A stretch of DNA of 64,000 bases. Source: Micromonospora sp. PLK6-60. Its GTDB lineage: Bacteria; Actinomycetota; Actinomycetes; Mycobacteriales; Micromonosporaceae. The position numbers and the translations under genes are program-made. The notes under the pieces were generated by a model. It was not told where the DNA came from and did no database searches. It worked only from the letters and a program-made list of their open reading frames with translations. The stretch covers positions 81,628 to 145,627 of the forward strand of contig NZ_JAIOAA010000015.1 in NCBI RefSeq assembly GCF_019890675.1, read 5' to 3'. Numbering within the stretch: position 1 is the first letter of the stretch; each line of letters opens with the position of its first letter. Positions 28,980 to 38,249 of the stretch are shown in pieces.

Positions 28980-30214
28980 GGATCGGCCTGGTCTCCCAGT
29001 GGTACGCGCCCGAGGGCGCCTTCGTCCCGGGCAACCTCGCGCACGGCCTGGCCGACCGGGGGCACGAGGTCCGCGTGCTCACCACCTTCCCGAGCTATCC
29101 GCACGGCCGGACCTTTCCCGGGTGGCGGCAGCGCTGGTCGCACCGCGAGCGGCACGGGGCGGTGACGATCCGGCGGGTGCCTTCCTACCCGAGCCACGAC
29201 ACCTCGCCGGTGCGGCGCGCGCTCAGCTTCGCCTCGTTCGCGGCCGCCAGCACCCTGGCCGGCGTCCGCGCCCTACGCGACGTCGACGTCACGTACGTCT
29301 ACCACCCACCGCCGACCGCCGCGGCCGCGGCCGCCGTGCACCGGCTGGTCCGGGGGACACCGGTCGTCCTGCACGTGCAGGACCTGTGGCCGGAGTCCGT
29401 ACTCCGGTCGGGAATGGCGCCCACCGGCCCGGCCGGACGGGTCTTCGCCCGTAACCTGACCCGGCTGATGCGGGCCACCTACCGGCTGGCCGCCGCCATC
29501 GTGGTGATCTCGCCGACCATGGCCGACCTGGTGGTGCGGCACGGCGCGGACCCGGACCGGGTGCGGGTGGTGTGGAACTGGACCGACGACGGGTTGTTCC
29601 GGCCGGTGCCGCCGTCCCCGCAGGCCCGGGCCGCCCTCGGGCACCGCGGCCGGACGACGGTGATGTTCGCCGGCAACATCGGCCTGCTGCAGGGAATCGA
29701 GACGGCGATCCGGGCCGCCGCGACGATGCGGGACCGGATGGACCTGGTGGTGATCGGCTCCGGCACCGACGAGGACGCCGCCCGCCGGCTCGCCGTCGAG
29801 TTGGGAGCCGACAACGTACGCTTCCTCGGCCGGCAGCCCGCGGACCGGATGGCCGCTCTCTACGCCGCCGTCGACTGGCAGCTCGTCTGCCTGCGTGACC
29901 TGCCCGAACTGGCCGGCACCATCCCGTCGAAGCTGCAGGCGGCGCTGGCCTGCGGGGTGCCGGTGATCGCCTCGGCCGGCGGCGACACGGCGGCGTTCGT
30001 CGGGTCGACCGGGGTGGGACTGGTGGCGGCTCCGGCGGACCCCGACTCGCTCGCCGCCCGGTTCGCCGAGGCGGCGCGGATGCCCGCCGCGACCCGGACG
30101 GGGCTGGGCACGCGGGCCCGTCAGGTCTATCTGGAGCGCATGTCGCTGCGGGTGGGCGTGGACCAGTTCGAGGACATTCTCACCAAGACCGCCGAGCGGA
30201 GAGGCCGCCGATGA
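28976..30214 (+). CDS. Glycosyltransferase family 4, WbuB-like (candidate L-FucNAc transferase)
   Basis: A 412-residue GT-B enzyme of the WbuB type. Visible are RIGLVSQWYAPEGAFVPGNLA, LTTFPSYPHGRTFPGW, the VLHVQDLWPESVLRSG motif, a donor domain entering at TTVMFAGNIGLLQGIETAI, and GTIPSKLQAALACGVPVIAS. WbuB homologues sit in FucNAc-containing O-antigen and capsule loci and transfer L-FucNAc. Here it lies between capF and capG, overlapping both by four bases (ATGA at each end), which makes the same donor likely. Confidence 0.9.
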   Translation: MRIGLVSQWYAPEGAFVPGNLAHGLADRGHEVRVLTTFPSYPHGRTFPGWRQRWSHRERHGAVTIRRVPSYPSHDTSPVRRALSFASFAAASTLAGVRALRDVDVTYVYHPPPTAAAAAAVHRLVRGTPVVLHVQDLWPESVLRSGMAPTGPAGRVFARNLTRLMRATYRLAAAIVVISPTMADLVVRHGADPDRVRVVWNWTDDGLFRPVPPSPQARAALGHRGRTTVMFAGNIGLLQGIETAIRAAATMRDRMDLVVIGSGTDEDAARRLAVELGADNVRFLGRQPADRMAALYAAVDWQLVCLRDLPELAGTIPSKLQAALACGVPVIASAGGDTAAFVGSTGVGLVAAPADPDSLAARFAEAARMPAATRTGLGTRARQVYLERMSLRVGVDQFEDILTKTAERRGRR

Positions 30215-31335
30215 CCCGGGTCATGACAGTGGTCGGCACCCGGCCCGAGATCATCCGGCTGTCCCGGGTGATCTCCCGGCTGGCGGAGACCGTCGACCAC
30301 GTGCTGGTGCACACCGGCCAGAACTGGGACAGCAGCCTCTCCGATGTCTTCTTCAAGGAGTTGCGGCTGCGGGAGCCGGACCGGTTCCTCCGGGTGGACA
30401 CGTCCTCCCTGGGGCGGGTCCTGGGAGGCGTACTGGCCGGCACCGAGGCGGCGCTGGCCGACCTGCGACCCGACGCCCTGCTGGTGCTCGGCGACACCAA
30501 CAGCTGCATCGCCGCCCTGATGGCCCGGCGGATGCGGGTGCCCGTCTACCACATGGAGGCGGGCAACCGCTGCTTCGACCTCAACGTGCCGGAGGAGACC
30601 AACCGCCGGTTGGTCGACCATGTCGCCGACTTCAACCTGGTCTACACCGAGCACGCCCGCCGCAACCTGCTCGCCGAGGGGCTGCACCCGCGCCGGATCC
30701 TGCACACCGGGTCGCCGATGCGGGAGGTGCTCGCGCACTACCGCGCCGACGTCGAGGGCTCCACCATCCTCCGGCAGCTCGACCTCGCCCCGAACGGCTA
30801 CTTCGTGGTCAGCGCGCACCGGGAGGAGAACGTCGACCATCCGGGCCGGCTGCGCCGGCTGCTCGACTGCCTGGCGGCGGTCCGCGACCGGTGGGGGTTG
30901 CCGGTGCTGGTCTCCACCCATCCGCGCACCCGTAAACGGCTGGAGGCGCTCGCCCTCGCCCCGGCCGCCCTCGACGGCATCTCGTTCCACGAGCCGTTCG
31001 GGCTCTTCGACTACGTACACCTGCAGAGCAGGGCGTACTGCACGCTCTCCGACAGCGGGACGATCAGCGAGGAGGCGGCGATTCTCGGCTTTCCCGCGGT
31101 GACCCTGCGCGAGTCGATCGAGCGCCCCGAGGCGCTCGACGCCGGTGGCATCATCATGACCGGGCTCGACCCGGCGGGCGTGGTGGAGGCGGTCGAGGTC
31201 ACCGTGCGGCAGGTCACCGCGAGCGGGGTGCCCTGCCCGGCGGACTACGACGTGCCCGACACCTCCCGCCGGGTGGTCGATTTCATCCTGTCGACCGTCC
31301 GCCGGCACCACGACTGGGCCGGAATCCGCCGCTGA
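30211..31335 (+). CDS. capG: UDP-N-acetylglucosamine 2-epimerase family, CapG/FnlC
   Basis: A 374-residue GT-B-like epimerase that completes UDP-L-FucNAc by inverting C2. Motifs are MTVVGTRPEIIRLSRVI, VLVHTGQNWDSSLSDVFF, HMEAGNRCFDLNVPEETNRR, VSAHREENVD and LSDSGTISEEAAILGFPAV with RPEALDAGG. The NRCFDLNVPEE form distinguishes the FnlC/CapG branch from WecB, which reads LRTGD instead. It is the last gene of the four-gene operon. Confidence 0.93.
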   Translation: MTRVMTVVGTRPEIIRLSRVISRLAETVDHVLVHTGQNWDSSLSDVFFKELRLREPDRFLRVDTSSLGRVLGGVLAGTEAALADLRPDALLVLGDTNSCIAALMARRMRVPVYHMEAGNRCFDLNVPEETNRRLVDHVADFNLVYTEHARRNLLAEGLHPRRILHTGSPMREVLAHYRADVEGSTILRQLDLAPNGYFVVSAHREENVDHPGRLRRLLDCLAAVRDRWGLPVLVSTHPRTRKRLEALALAPAALDGISFHEPFGLFDYVHLQSRAYCTLSDSGTISEEAAILGFPAVTLRESIERPEALDAGGIIMTGLDPAGVVEAVEVTVRQVTASGVPCPADYDVPDTSRRVVDFILSTVRRHHDWAGIRR

Positions 31336-31367
31336 GTCGTCTGCGACGTCGTACGGGAGCGTGCGGG

Positions 31368-31799
31368 TCAGCGCCAGCCGTCGCCCGCCTCGAGCCGCAG
31401 GCTGAGCAGCGTCGCCAGCGGCATCGACTCGCCGTCCCGGCCGCCCCGACCGACCACCAGCGGCGGTGCGGACGGCTCCGGCCGGGCCCCGAGCAGCCGG
31501 GACCGCAGGCTCGCCGGCACGGTCAGCAGGTAGAACCGTCCCTCGGTGTCCACCGCCCGGGTCCGGGCCCGGTCGACGTACCAGCCGGTGAGGTGGGTGC
31601 GGTAGCGACCGCGCCCGTCGTAGGACGCCACGGTGAGCCGCTCGGTGCGCAGGCCGCGCCGGGTCGCCTCGGCGGCGAACCCGGCCACCAGCTCCGTCGC
31701 CTCGGCCTGCTCGGTCGCCCGCTGGCGCGCGTCCGCGTCGGCGTGCGCGCGCACCGCCTGCCGCTGCCGTTCCCGCCACCGCTGGCCGTCGTCCGTCAC
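31368..31799 (-). CDS. Hypothetical protein
   Basis: A 143-residue soluble protein, not recognised. The N-terminal 50 residues are strongly charged and helical (RWRERQRQAVRAHADADARQ), possibly a coiled coil. The remainder (GRYRTHLTGWYVDRARTRAVDTEGRFYLLTVP) looks like a small beta-rich fold. The GTG at 31799 is the only reasonable start. It follows the acetyltransferase gene on the same strand after 42 bases, which hints at co-transcription but gives no function. Confidence 0.7.
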   Translation of the reverse strand: MTDDGQRWRERQRQAVRAHADADARQRATEQAEATELVAGFAAEATRRGLRTERLTVASYDGRGRYRTHLTGWYVDRARTRAVDTEGRFYLLTVPASLRSRLLGARPEPSAPPLVVGRGGRDGESMPLATLLSLRLEAGDGWR

Positions 31800-31841
31800 C
31801 CTCTGGACGGTACGCGGGGCGCGCGCCGCCGGGTGCCTGGG

Positions 31842-32534
31842 TCAGCGGGCCGGCACGCCCTTGACGATCGTGTCGGGCAGGACGTCCCGGGTGACGCAGG
31901 CGCCCGCACCCACCACGGCGTTGCGGCCGACGGTGCGGAACTGGAGGATGGCCGCCGTGGTGCCGACCATCACGGCCTCCGCCAGCCGGCAGTAACCCGA
32001 CACGGCGGCGAGCGGATTGACCGAGACGTAGTCGCCCAGCTCGACGTCGTGCCCGATGGTGCAGTTCTGGTTGAGATGCACGTGCCGGCCGAGCACGACG
32101 TTGGTGGTCACCCGGGCGCCGCCGAAGGCGACCAGCCCTTCGGCGAAGACGCAGTCCGGTCCGATCTCGGCGTTCGGGTGCACGATGGTGGCGGCGGGGT
32201 GCCCGTATCCGCGGATGCTCTCGTCGGTCAGGCGACGCCGGCGAGGGTCGCCGACGCCCAGCGCCACGTGCGTCCCGGGAGGCGCGTCCGCCAGCCACCG
32301 GGTCGGGCCGAGGAGCCGCATGTCCATCTGGTGCACGAGCTTCACGTTGCCCTCGAGCGGGCAGTCGTCGACGAAGCCGAGCACCCGCCAGACCGGACCG
32401 TCACCGGCGCGGGCGTTGATCGCCCGGACGATGCCGAAGAGCTCCCGGCCCATCCCGCCCGTACCGACGATCACCAGGTCCGTCGGGCGACCACCTCCGG
32501 TCGGCACGGCCCGAGGTGGGTGCGGATCCGGCAT
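31842..32534 (-). CDS. NeuD/PglD/EpsM-family sugar O- or N-acyltransferase
   Basis: A 230-residue acetyltransferase. The N-terminal part binds the nucleotide sugar through a Rossmann-like LVIVGTGGMGRELFGIV and GFVDD. The C-terminal part is a left-handed beta-helix of hexapeptide repeats (ATIVHPNAEIGPDCVFAEG, QNCTIGHDVELGDYVSVNPLAAVSG, GAGACVTRDV). PglD and EpsM acetylate the 4-amino group made by PglE/EpsN, and an EpsN-like enzyme lies 6 kb away. The ATG at 32534 is preferred because GAGGAG precedes it, though at a longish 11 bases; a GTG at 32576 has none. Confidence 0.85.
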   Translation of the reverse strand: MPDPHPPRAVPTGGGRPTDLVIVGTGGMGRELFGIVRAINARAGDGPVWRVLGFVDDCPLEGNVKLVHQMDMRLLGPTRWLADAPPGTHVALGVGDPRRRRLTDESIRGYGHPAATIVHPNAEIGPDCVFAEGLVAFGGARVTTNVVLGRHVHLNQNCTIGHDVELGDYVSVNPLAAVSGYCRLAEAVMVGTTAAILQFRTVGRNAVVGAGACVTRDVLPDTIVKGVPAR

Positions 32535-32645
32535 CGGCAGATGGCTCCTCGCGTGAGCGGTCGGCTGGCTTCGCACCGCTCAACGATCCGGCGGTCCGCC
32601 GGTTCCGCGTGCCGACGATGGGCGGGGGCGGGCCCGGCGGCGCGC

Positions 32646-35084
32646 TCAGGCCAGACCGGCGCGGCGCAACGCCTCGGCCATCTCGCTGTTGGCGGGGGCC
32701 GGGGCGCCCTTGCCCTGCCGCTGCTGCGAGCCGCCCCGCGCCCCGCTGCGTTCGCCGCGGCCGGCCTCGGTCCCGCGCCGACCGCCGCCGGCCGCGCGCC
32801 GGCCACCGTCGTCGCGGTGCCCGCCGCCACCGGAGCCACCCTGGCCGCCCCGGGGTCCACCGCGCTCCCGACGCCCCTCGCCACCGCCACCCGCCGGCGT
32901 CTCGTCCTCCAGCCGCAGGGTCAGCGAGATCCGCTTGCGCGGCACGTCCACGTCGAGCACCTTCACCCGCACCACGTCACCGGACTTCACCACGTCCCGC
33001 GGGTCCTTGACGAAGGTGTGCGACATGGCCGACACGTGCACCAGCCCGTCCTGGTGCACGCCGACGTCGACGAACGCCCCGAACGCGGCCACGTTGGTGA
33101 CCACGCCCTCCAGCAGCATCCCCGGCGCCAGGTCGCCGATCTTCTCCACCCCCTCCACGAAGGTCGCGGTCCGGAACTCCGGGCGCGGGTCGCGGCCGGG
33201 CTTCTCCAGCTCGGCGAGGATGTCGGTGACGGTGGGCAGGCCGAACTTCTCGTCGACGAAGTCGGTGGCCCGCAGCCCGCGCAGGATCGCCGACCTGCCG
33301 ATGACCGCGCGCAGGTCCTGCCCGGTGGAGGCGAGGATCCGCCGCACCACCGGGTACGCCTCCGGGTGCACGCTTGACGAGTCGAGCGGGTCGTCGCCGC
33401 CGGGGATGCGCAGGAAGCCGGCGCACTGCTCGAACGCCTTCGGCCCGAGGCGGGCCACCTTCTTCAGCTCCGAGCGGGTGCGGAACGGGCCGTTGGCGTC
33501 CCGGTGCAGCACGATGTTCTCGGCCAGCCCGGCGCCGATGCCGGAGACCCGGGTGAGCAGGGGAGCGGACGCGGTGTTGACGTCCACGCCTACCGCGTTG
33601 ACGCAGTCCTCGACCACCGCGTCCAGCGAGCGGGACAGCTTCACCTCGGACAGGTCGTGCTGGTACTGGCCGACGCCGATCGAGCGCGGATCGATCTTGA
33701 CCAGCTCGGCGAGCGGGTCCTGGAGGCGGCGGGCGATGGAGACCGCGCCGCGCAGCGACACGTCCAGCCCGGGCAGCTCCTGCGAGGCGTACGCGGAGGC
33801 GGAGTAGACCGACGCGCCGGCCTCGGAGACCATCACCTTTGTCAGTTTCAGCTCCGGGTGCCGCTTGATCAGGTCGGCGGCGAGCTTGTCGGTCTCCCGG
33901 CTGGCGGTGCCGTTGCCGATGGCGACCAGCTCGACGCCGTGCGCCGCGGCCAGCGTGGCCAGCGTGTGCACCGAGGCGTCCCACTGCCGGCGCGGCTCGT
34001 GCGGATAGATGGTGTCGGTGGCGACCACCTTGCCGGTGGCGTCGACCACGGCCACCTTCACCCCGGTGCGCAGGCCCGGGTCCAGACCCATGGTGGCCCG
34101 GGTGCCGGCCGGCGCGGCGAGCAGCAGGTCGCGCAGGTTGGTGGCGAAGACCCGCACGGCCTCCTCCTCGGCCGCCTGCCACAGCCGCATCCGCAGGTCC
34201 GCGCCGAGGTGGATGAGGATCCTCGTACGCCAGGCCCAGCGCACCGTGTCGGCCAGCCACTTGTCGGCGGGGCGGCCCTGGTCCCCGACCCCGAACCGGC
34301 CGGCGATGGCCGCCTCGTAGCGGGTGGGCCCGGTGACGACCGCGTCGGCGTCGCCGTCGGGTTCCGGGGCCATGGTCAGGTCGAGCACGCCCTCCTTCTC
34401 GCCCCGGAACATGGCCAGGATCCGGTGCGAGGGCAGCTTCGGGTACGGCTCGGCGAAGTCGAAGTAGTCGGCGAACTTGGCGCCGGCGGTCTCCTGCCCC
34501 TCGCGTACCCGGGAGACCAGCCGGCCGCGCGACCACATCTGCTCGCGCAGCGTGCCGATCAGGTCGGCGTCCTCGGCGAACCGCTCGATGAGGATGTGCC
34601 GGGCGCCCTCCAGCGCGGCGGCGGCGTCCGCGACGCCCTTGTCGGCGTCGACGAACCCGGCGGCCGTCTCCCGAGGATCCTGGGTCGGGTCGGCGAGCAG
34701 GGTCTCCGCCAGGGGTTCGAGGCCGGCCTCGCGGGCGATCTGCGCCCGGGTCCGCCGCTTGGGCTTGTAGGGAAGGTAGATGTCCTCCAGCCGGGACTTC
34801 GAGTCGGCCGCCATGATCTGCGCTTCGAGGGCCTCGTCGAGCTTGCCCTGCGACCGGATCGACTCCAGCACCGCGGCTCGCCGCTCGTCCAGTTCGCGCA
34901 GGTAGCGCAGCCGCTCCTCGAGGGTGCGCAGCTGCGCGTCGTCCAGCAGGCCGGTGGCCTCCTTGCGGTAGCGGGCGATGAACGGCACGGTGGCGCCGCC
35001 GTCGAGCAGTTCCACGGCCGCCCGCACCTGGCGTTCGGCGACGCCGATCTCCTCGGCGATGCGCTGGTGAACAGACTGGGTCAC
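32646..35084 (-). CDS. tex: Tex family RNA-binding transcription accessory protein
   Basis: An 812-residue Tex protein. Domains in order: N-terminal Tex helical region (QRIAEEIGVAERQVRAAVELL), YqgF-like nuclease fold (MGLDPGLRTGVKVAVVDATG), helix-hairpin-helix (LLTRVSGIGAGLAENIVLH) and S1 RNA-binding domain (LLEGVVTNVAAFGAFVDVGV). The last roughly 80 residues are a Gly/Arg-rich tail (RRERGG, GGQGGSGGGG), longer than in most Tex proteins and likely an unstructured RNA-binding extension. The GTG at 35084 gives the normal VTQSVHQRIAEEIG start. It is a housekeeping gene lying inside the polysaccharide region. Confidence 0.95.
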   Translation of the reverse strand: MTQSVHQRIAEEIGVAERQVRAAVELLDGGATVPFIARYRKEATGLLDDAQLRTLEERLRYLRELDERRAAVLESIRSQGKLDEALEAQIMAADSKSRLEDIYLPYKPKRRTRAQIAREAGLEPLAETLLADPTQDPRETAAGFVDADKGVADAAAALEGARHILIERFAEDADLIGTLREQMWSRGRLVSRVREGQETAGAKFADYFDFAEPYPKLPSHRILAMFRGEKEGVLDLTMAPEPDGDADAVVTGPTRYEAAIAGRFGVGDQGRPADKWLADTVRWAWRTRILIHLGADLRMRLWQAAEEEAVRVFATNLRDLLLAAPAGTRATMGLDPGLRTGVKVAVVDATGKVVATDTIYPHEPRRQWDASVHTLATLAAAHGVELVAIGNGTASRETDKLAADLIKRHPELKLTKVMVSEAGASVYSASAYASQELPGLDVSLRGAVSIARRLQDPLAELVKIDPRSIGVGQYQHDLSEVKLSRSLDAVVEDCVNAVGVDVNTASAPLLTRVSGIGAGLAENIVLHRDANGPFRTRSELKKVARLGPKAFEQCAGFLRIPGGDDPLDSSSVHPEAYPVVRRILASTGQDLRAVIGRSAILRGLRATDFVDEKFGLPTVTDILAELEKPGRDPRPEFRTATFVEGVEKIGDLAPGMLLEGVVTNVAAFGAFVDVGVHQDGLVHVSAMSHTFVKDPRDVVKSGDVVRVKVLDVDVPRKRISLTLRLEDETPAGGGGEGRRERGGPRGGQGGSGGGGHRDDGGRRAAGGGRRGTEAGRGERSGARGGSQQRQGKGAPAPANSEMAEALRRAGLA

Positions 35085-35142
35085 GATCTTGATCCGCCTT
35101 CGCTCTGGGTTCCGCGACCGATTCTGCCGCCCCACCCCTGGA

Positions 35143-35197
35143 TGCAAGGAGGGGCCCCTTGTTAACGCCGGGCGTTGTACAGGGGCCCCCTGTTAAC
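35143..35197. repeat. GGGGCCCC/TTAAC intergenic repeat, copy A
   Basis: TGCAAGGA then GGGGCCCCTTGTTAACGCC, about a dozen bases, then CAGGGGCCCCCTGTTAACC: two near-identical units in direct orientation, each combining the palindromes GGGGCCCC and GTTAAC. The same units recur at 62385-62482. It lies between the divergent tex and dgt genes. I recognise this as the kind of dispersed repeat common in Micromonospora and Salinispora intergenic DNA; the function is not known to me. Confidence 0.85.
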
Positions 35198-35240
35198 CAA
35201 TGGCGGGCCCGACGCGGCGCGCGTGCCGGTGCCGTCCGGC

Positions 35241-35254
35241 TATCGTGGCGATCA
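35241..35254 (+). promoter_or_regulatory. Candidate leaderless promoter of dgt
   Basis: TATCGT at 35241-35246 is followed by seven bases and the dgt ATG, with no ribosome binding site. It lies 44 bases downstream of the GGGGCCCC repeat. Confidence 0.45.
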
Positions 35255-36765
35255 TGGAACAACCTGCGGATCCGCGGGCCCGTCGGCTCTTCGGCGGCAG
35301 TGCCCGGGCGCTCGGCGACCTGGCGGCCAGCCCGTTCCGGGCCGACCGGGACCGGATCGTGGCGTCGCCGTTCTTCGCCCGGCTGAACGGGGTCACCCAG
35401 GTGATCAGTCCGTCCGGGTCGGGCCTGCTGGTGCACAACCGGCTCACCCACAGCCTGAAGGTGGCGCAGGTGGCCCGGGCGATCGCCGAGCGGCTCACCG
35501 CCGACGACGAACACCGCGCGCTGCTGGACAAGCTGGGCGGCTGCGACCCGGACGTGGTGGAGGCCGCCGCGCTCGCCCACGACCTCGGGCATCCGCCCTT
35601 CGGCCACCTGGGGGAGCGGGTCCTCGACCGGCTGGCCCGGACCCGGCTCGGCCTCACCGACGGGTTCGAGGGCAACGCCCAGTCGTACCGGATCGTCACC
35701 AGCACCGAGATCCGCGGCGCGGCGACCACCGGCCTGGACCTGACCGCGGCGGTCCGGGCGGCGATGCTGAAGTATCCGTGGACCCGCCTCGACCACCCCG
35801 ACCCGCATCCGCGCACCCTCGACCCGGCCCCGCGTGGTGCGGCCGTCCCGCCCGACGATCCGGAGAGCGGGTCGCTGAAGTTCGGGGCGTACCGGACCGA
35901 GCTGGACGACCTGCGGCAGGCCCGGGAGCCGTTCGCCGGCCGGATCGCCGACTGGCAGCAGACCGTCGAGGCGTCGATCATGGACACCGCCGACGACATC
36001 GCGTACGCCATCCACGACGTGGAGGACTTCTATCGGGTCGGGGTGCTCCAGCAGGGTGCGGTGGCCGCCGAGCTGATGGCCTGGCAGCGCGAGGTCGACC
36101 ACTTCCGTACCGCCACCGACGGCGGCCTGGACGGCGCGTCGCGGCGGCCCGGCGCGGCGATCGAGCGGCTGCGCCGGCAGCTGCACCGCAAGGACTCCTG
36201 GATCGCCGACGACGAGGCGTTCGCCGCCGCCGTGGAACACGTCCGACAGGAACTGGTGGAGGGGCTGCTCGCCTCGCCGTTCGACGGCTCGATCGAGGCC
36301 GAGCAGTACGTGGCCCGCTTCTCCGCCCGCTGGTCCACCCGGTTCGTCGACGCGATCCGGGTGAGCGCCGACCCGCACGTGCGCTCGGGGCACGTGCTGC
36401 TGGCCCGGCCGCAGTGGCACGAGGTGCAGGTGCTCAAGTTCGTCCACCACCGGTTCGTGCTGGCCCGCCCCGACCTGGCCCTGCACCAGCGCGGCCAGGC
36501 CCGGCTGCTCGACACCCTGGTCGAGGCGCTGTGGGAGTGGCTGCTGGACCCGGAGGAGGAGTCCCGGCTGCCCCGGCGGCTGCACGACCTGGTCGAGTTG
36601 GCCGAGGCCGAGCTGCACCCGCGTACCCCGGACCGGGTGGGCCGGGCCCGCGGGCGGGCGATCATCGACTTCGTCGCGCAGCTCACCGACGGGCAGGCGG
36701 TGGCGATGCTGGACGCGCTGTCGGGACGGTCCGGGGCGCTCTGGACCGACGCTTTCGTGTTGTGA
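35254..36765 (+). CDS. dgt: Deoxyguanosinetriphosphate triphosphohydrolase-like protein
   Basis: A 503-residue HD-domain enzyme that hydrolyses dNTPs (preferentially dGTP in characterised members) to nucleoside and triphosphate. The metal-binding HD motif is spread over HNRLTHSLK (H66), AHDLGHPPFGH (H109, D110) and MDTADDIAYAIHDVEDFY. Length fits the actinobacterial Dgt type. The ATG at 35254 (MEQPADPRARRLFGG) is where the conserved N-terminus begins; the frame is open back to 35200 but enters the repeat. Divergent from tex. Confidence 0.93.
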   Translation: MEQPADPRARRLFGGSARALGDLAASPFRADRDRIVASPFFARLNGVTQVISPSGSGLLVHNRLTHSLKVAQVARAIAERLTADDEHRALLDKLGGCDPDVVEAAALAHDLGHPPFGHLGERVLDRLARTRLGLTDGFEGNAQSYRIVTSTEIRGAATTGLDLTAAVRAAMLKYPWTRLDHPDPHPRTLDPAPRGAAVPPDDPESGSLKFGAYRTELDDLRQAREPFAGRIADWQQTVEASIMDTADDIAYAIHDVEDFYRVGVLQQGAVAAELMAWQREVDHFRTATDGGLDGASRRPGAAIERLRRQLHRKDSWIADDEAFAAAVEHVRQELVEGLLASPFDGSIEAEQYVARFSARWSTRFVDAIRVSADPHVRSGHVLLARPQWHEVQVLKFVHHRFVLARPDLALHQRGQARLLDTLVEALWEWLLDPEEESRLPRRLHDLVELAEAELHPRTPDRVGRARGRAIIDFVAQLTDGQAVAMLDALSGRSGALWTDAFVL

Positions 36766-36817
36766 TCCGGGGACAGGTCCAGGGCGGGGCCCGGGCGAGC
36801 GGACGCTGTTACTCGAC

Positions 36818-38161
36818 CTACACCAGCTGCCGGGCCAGGGGTGCCGATGCCGAACCCTGACCGGGGAGCTGTCCTCGCTGTGGACCAGCCGTCGCGATCC
36901 GGGCGCGTCGTTCCGCCGGCGGGTCGATGACCAGGAGCCAGAGGAGCAGCCACACCACCGTTGCCACCCGGTTGGACGTCAGCATGGGCTGCCCGAGATT
37001 TCCGATGGTGATCAGCAGCAGCAGGCTCCCACCGAGTTGGCTCGTCACGCGGCTCACCCGGTGACGGTTCCGATACCAGCGCAGGCCCAGTAGCACGAGC
37101 ACTGCGGTGTGCAGGAGGACGCCGCAGAGGCCGGTGAGCACGAGAGCCTCCAGCCAGCCGCTGTCATAGGGAACATCGAGTCCGCGCAGCCCCAGGCCGA
37201 ACCACGGCGCGTGGTCCAGGACGATGCTCGCCGACCCGTTGACGGCCGATTGACCCCCGAATCTGTCGGCCGTGTACAGGGCGACCAGACCGGTCTCGCT
37301 GCGATCAGGGCGCAGCCAGTCGTCGAGCAACCTTCCACCGATCGCGGTGGTCGAGCCGCTCGACTGGTACCGGTAGAAGGCGATCACACCGAGCGCGACC
37401 AGCGCGGCCCAGGTTCGGCCCCGCCAGTTGTTGAAGCGCCAGACCTGCCAGAGGGCTATCGGCATGCCCACGATGAGGAAGACCTTCGACGCGGCGAGTA
37501 GCCCGCCGATGGCGAGCACGACACCGACAATCACCAATCGGAGCGGCTGGTGCTTGAAGAACCAGACGGCGATGATCAGGCCCAGCGAGTACATGACGCC
37601 CGCCTCCGCAGGCTGATTGAAGATGCCCCCGAAGCGGTCCATTCCGGTCGCGAGCACCGCCACCGGTGTCAACCCGCCCGTGCCGCCCCAGAAGTGGGAC
37701 AGCAGCGGCGACATGTCTCGGGTCAGTGACAGGTAGGAGAGGACGGTGTTCAGGCACAGTGCCATCATCAGGGTGTAGCCGGCGAGTCGAATCAGGCGAT
37801 CACGGCCGCCGTCTCCGAGGACGACGGCTCCGATGACGAGTACGGCGACGGGAAGCGCGAGGTTGTCGATCGCCGCGAATCCGTCAGTCCTGACGTTGAG
37901 GGCCTGACTCTCGGCGCCCGGCGCCACCATCGCCACCACCAACTGGGTGGCGAGCAGGGCCCCGATCACGCCTGCCGCCGCCGGTGCCCGCCCGAGCCGG
38001 TGGGCCCCGACGACCAGGGCCAGGGCGCAGGTGGCATAGACCACGAGCTGCTCGGTCCGCAAGCCCGGTAGGCCGGTGTACGGGCCGAAGGCCGCGGCGA
38101 CCATCAGCACCACGATCACTTCCGCCGCCCGTTGACCCGGGGCGTGTCCTCTACCTTGCAC
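36818..38161 (-). CDS. O-antigen ligase/polymerase-like membrane protein (Wzy candidate)
   Basis: A 447-residue membrane protein with about 10-12 hydrophobic helices. A larger external loop in the second half contains GRLLDDWLRPDRSETGLV and FGLGLRGLDVPYDSGWLEALVLTGLCG, the pattern seen in Wzy/WaaL proteins, where a G-L-G motif precedes the penultimate helices. It would polymerise flipped repeat units or ligate the chain. The GTG at 38161 has TGGAG seven bases upstream and is preferred over a TTG at 38179. It is separated from the main locus by tex and dgt. Confidence 0.8.
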   Translation of the reverse strand: MQGRGHAPGQRAAEVIVVLMVAAAFGPYTGLPGLRTEQLVVYATCALALVVGAHRLGRAPAAAGVIGALLATQLVVAMVAPGAESQALNVRTDGFAAIDNLALPVAVLVIGAVVLGDGGRDRLIRLAGYTLMMALCLNTVLSYLSLTRDMSPLLSHFWGGTGGLTPVAVLATGMDRFGGIFNQPAEAGVMYSLGLIIAVWFFKHQPLRLVIVGVVLAIGGLLAASKVFLIVGMPIALWQVWRFNNWRGRTWAALVALGVIAFYRYQSSGSTTAIGGRLLDDWLRPDRSETGLVALYTADRFGGQSAVNGSASIVLDHAPWFGLGLRGLDVPYDSGWLEALVLTGLCGVLLHTAVLVLLGLRWYRNRHRVSRVTSQLGGSLLLLITIGNLGQPMLTSNRVATVVWLLLWLLVIDPPAERRARIATAGPQRGQLPGQGSASAPLARQLV

Positions 38162-38249
38162 GGCAGGTCTCCAGGGCAATCGCGAGGGCGGGCGGCCATC
38201 CCTTCCTACCAGCCCGAGCGTCGGTATCGGCCCGTTTCGGGTAGACGGA

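Noticed and set aside
32977..36618. Minus-strand frame of about 1200 codons spanning tex and dgt
   Set aside because: Antisense to dgt and out of frame in tex; neither half has a domain.
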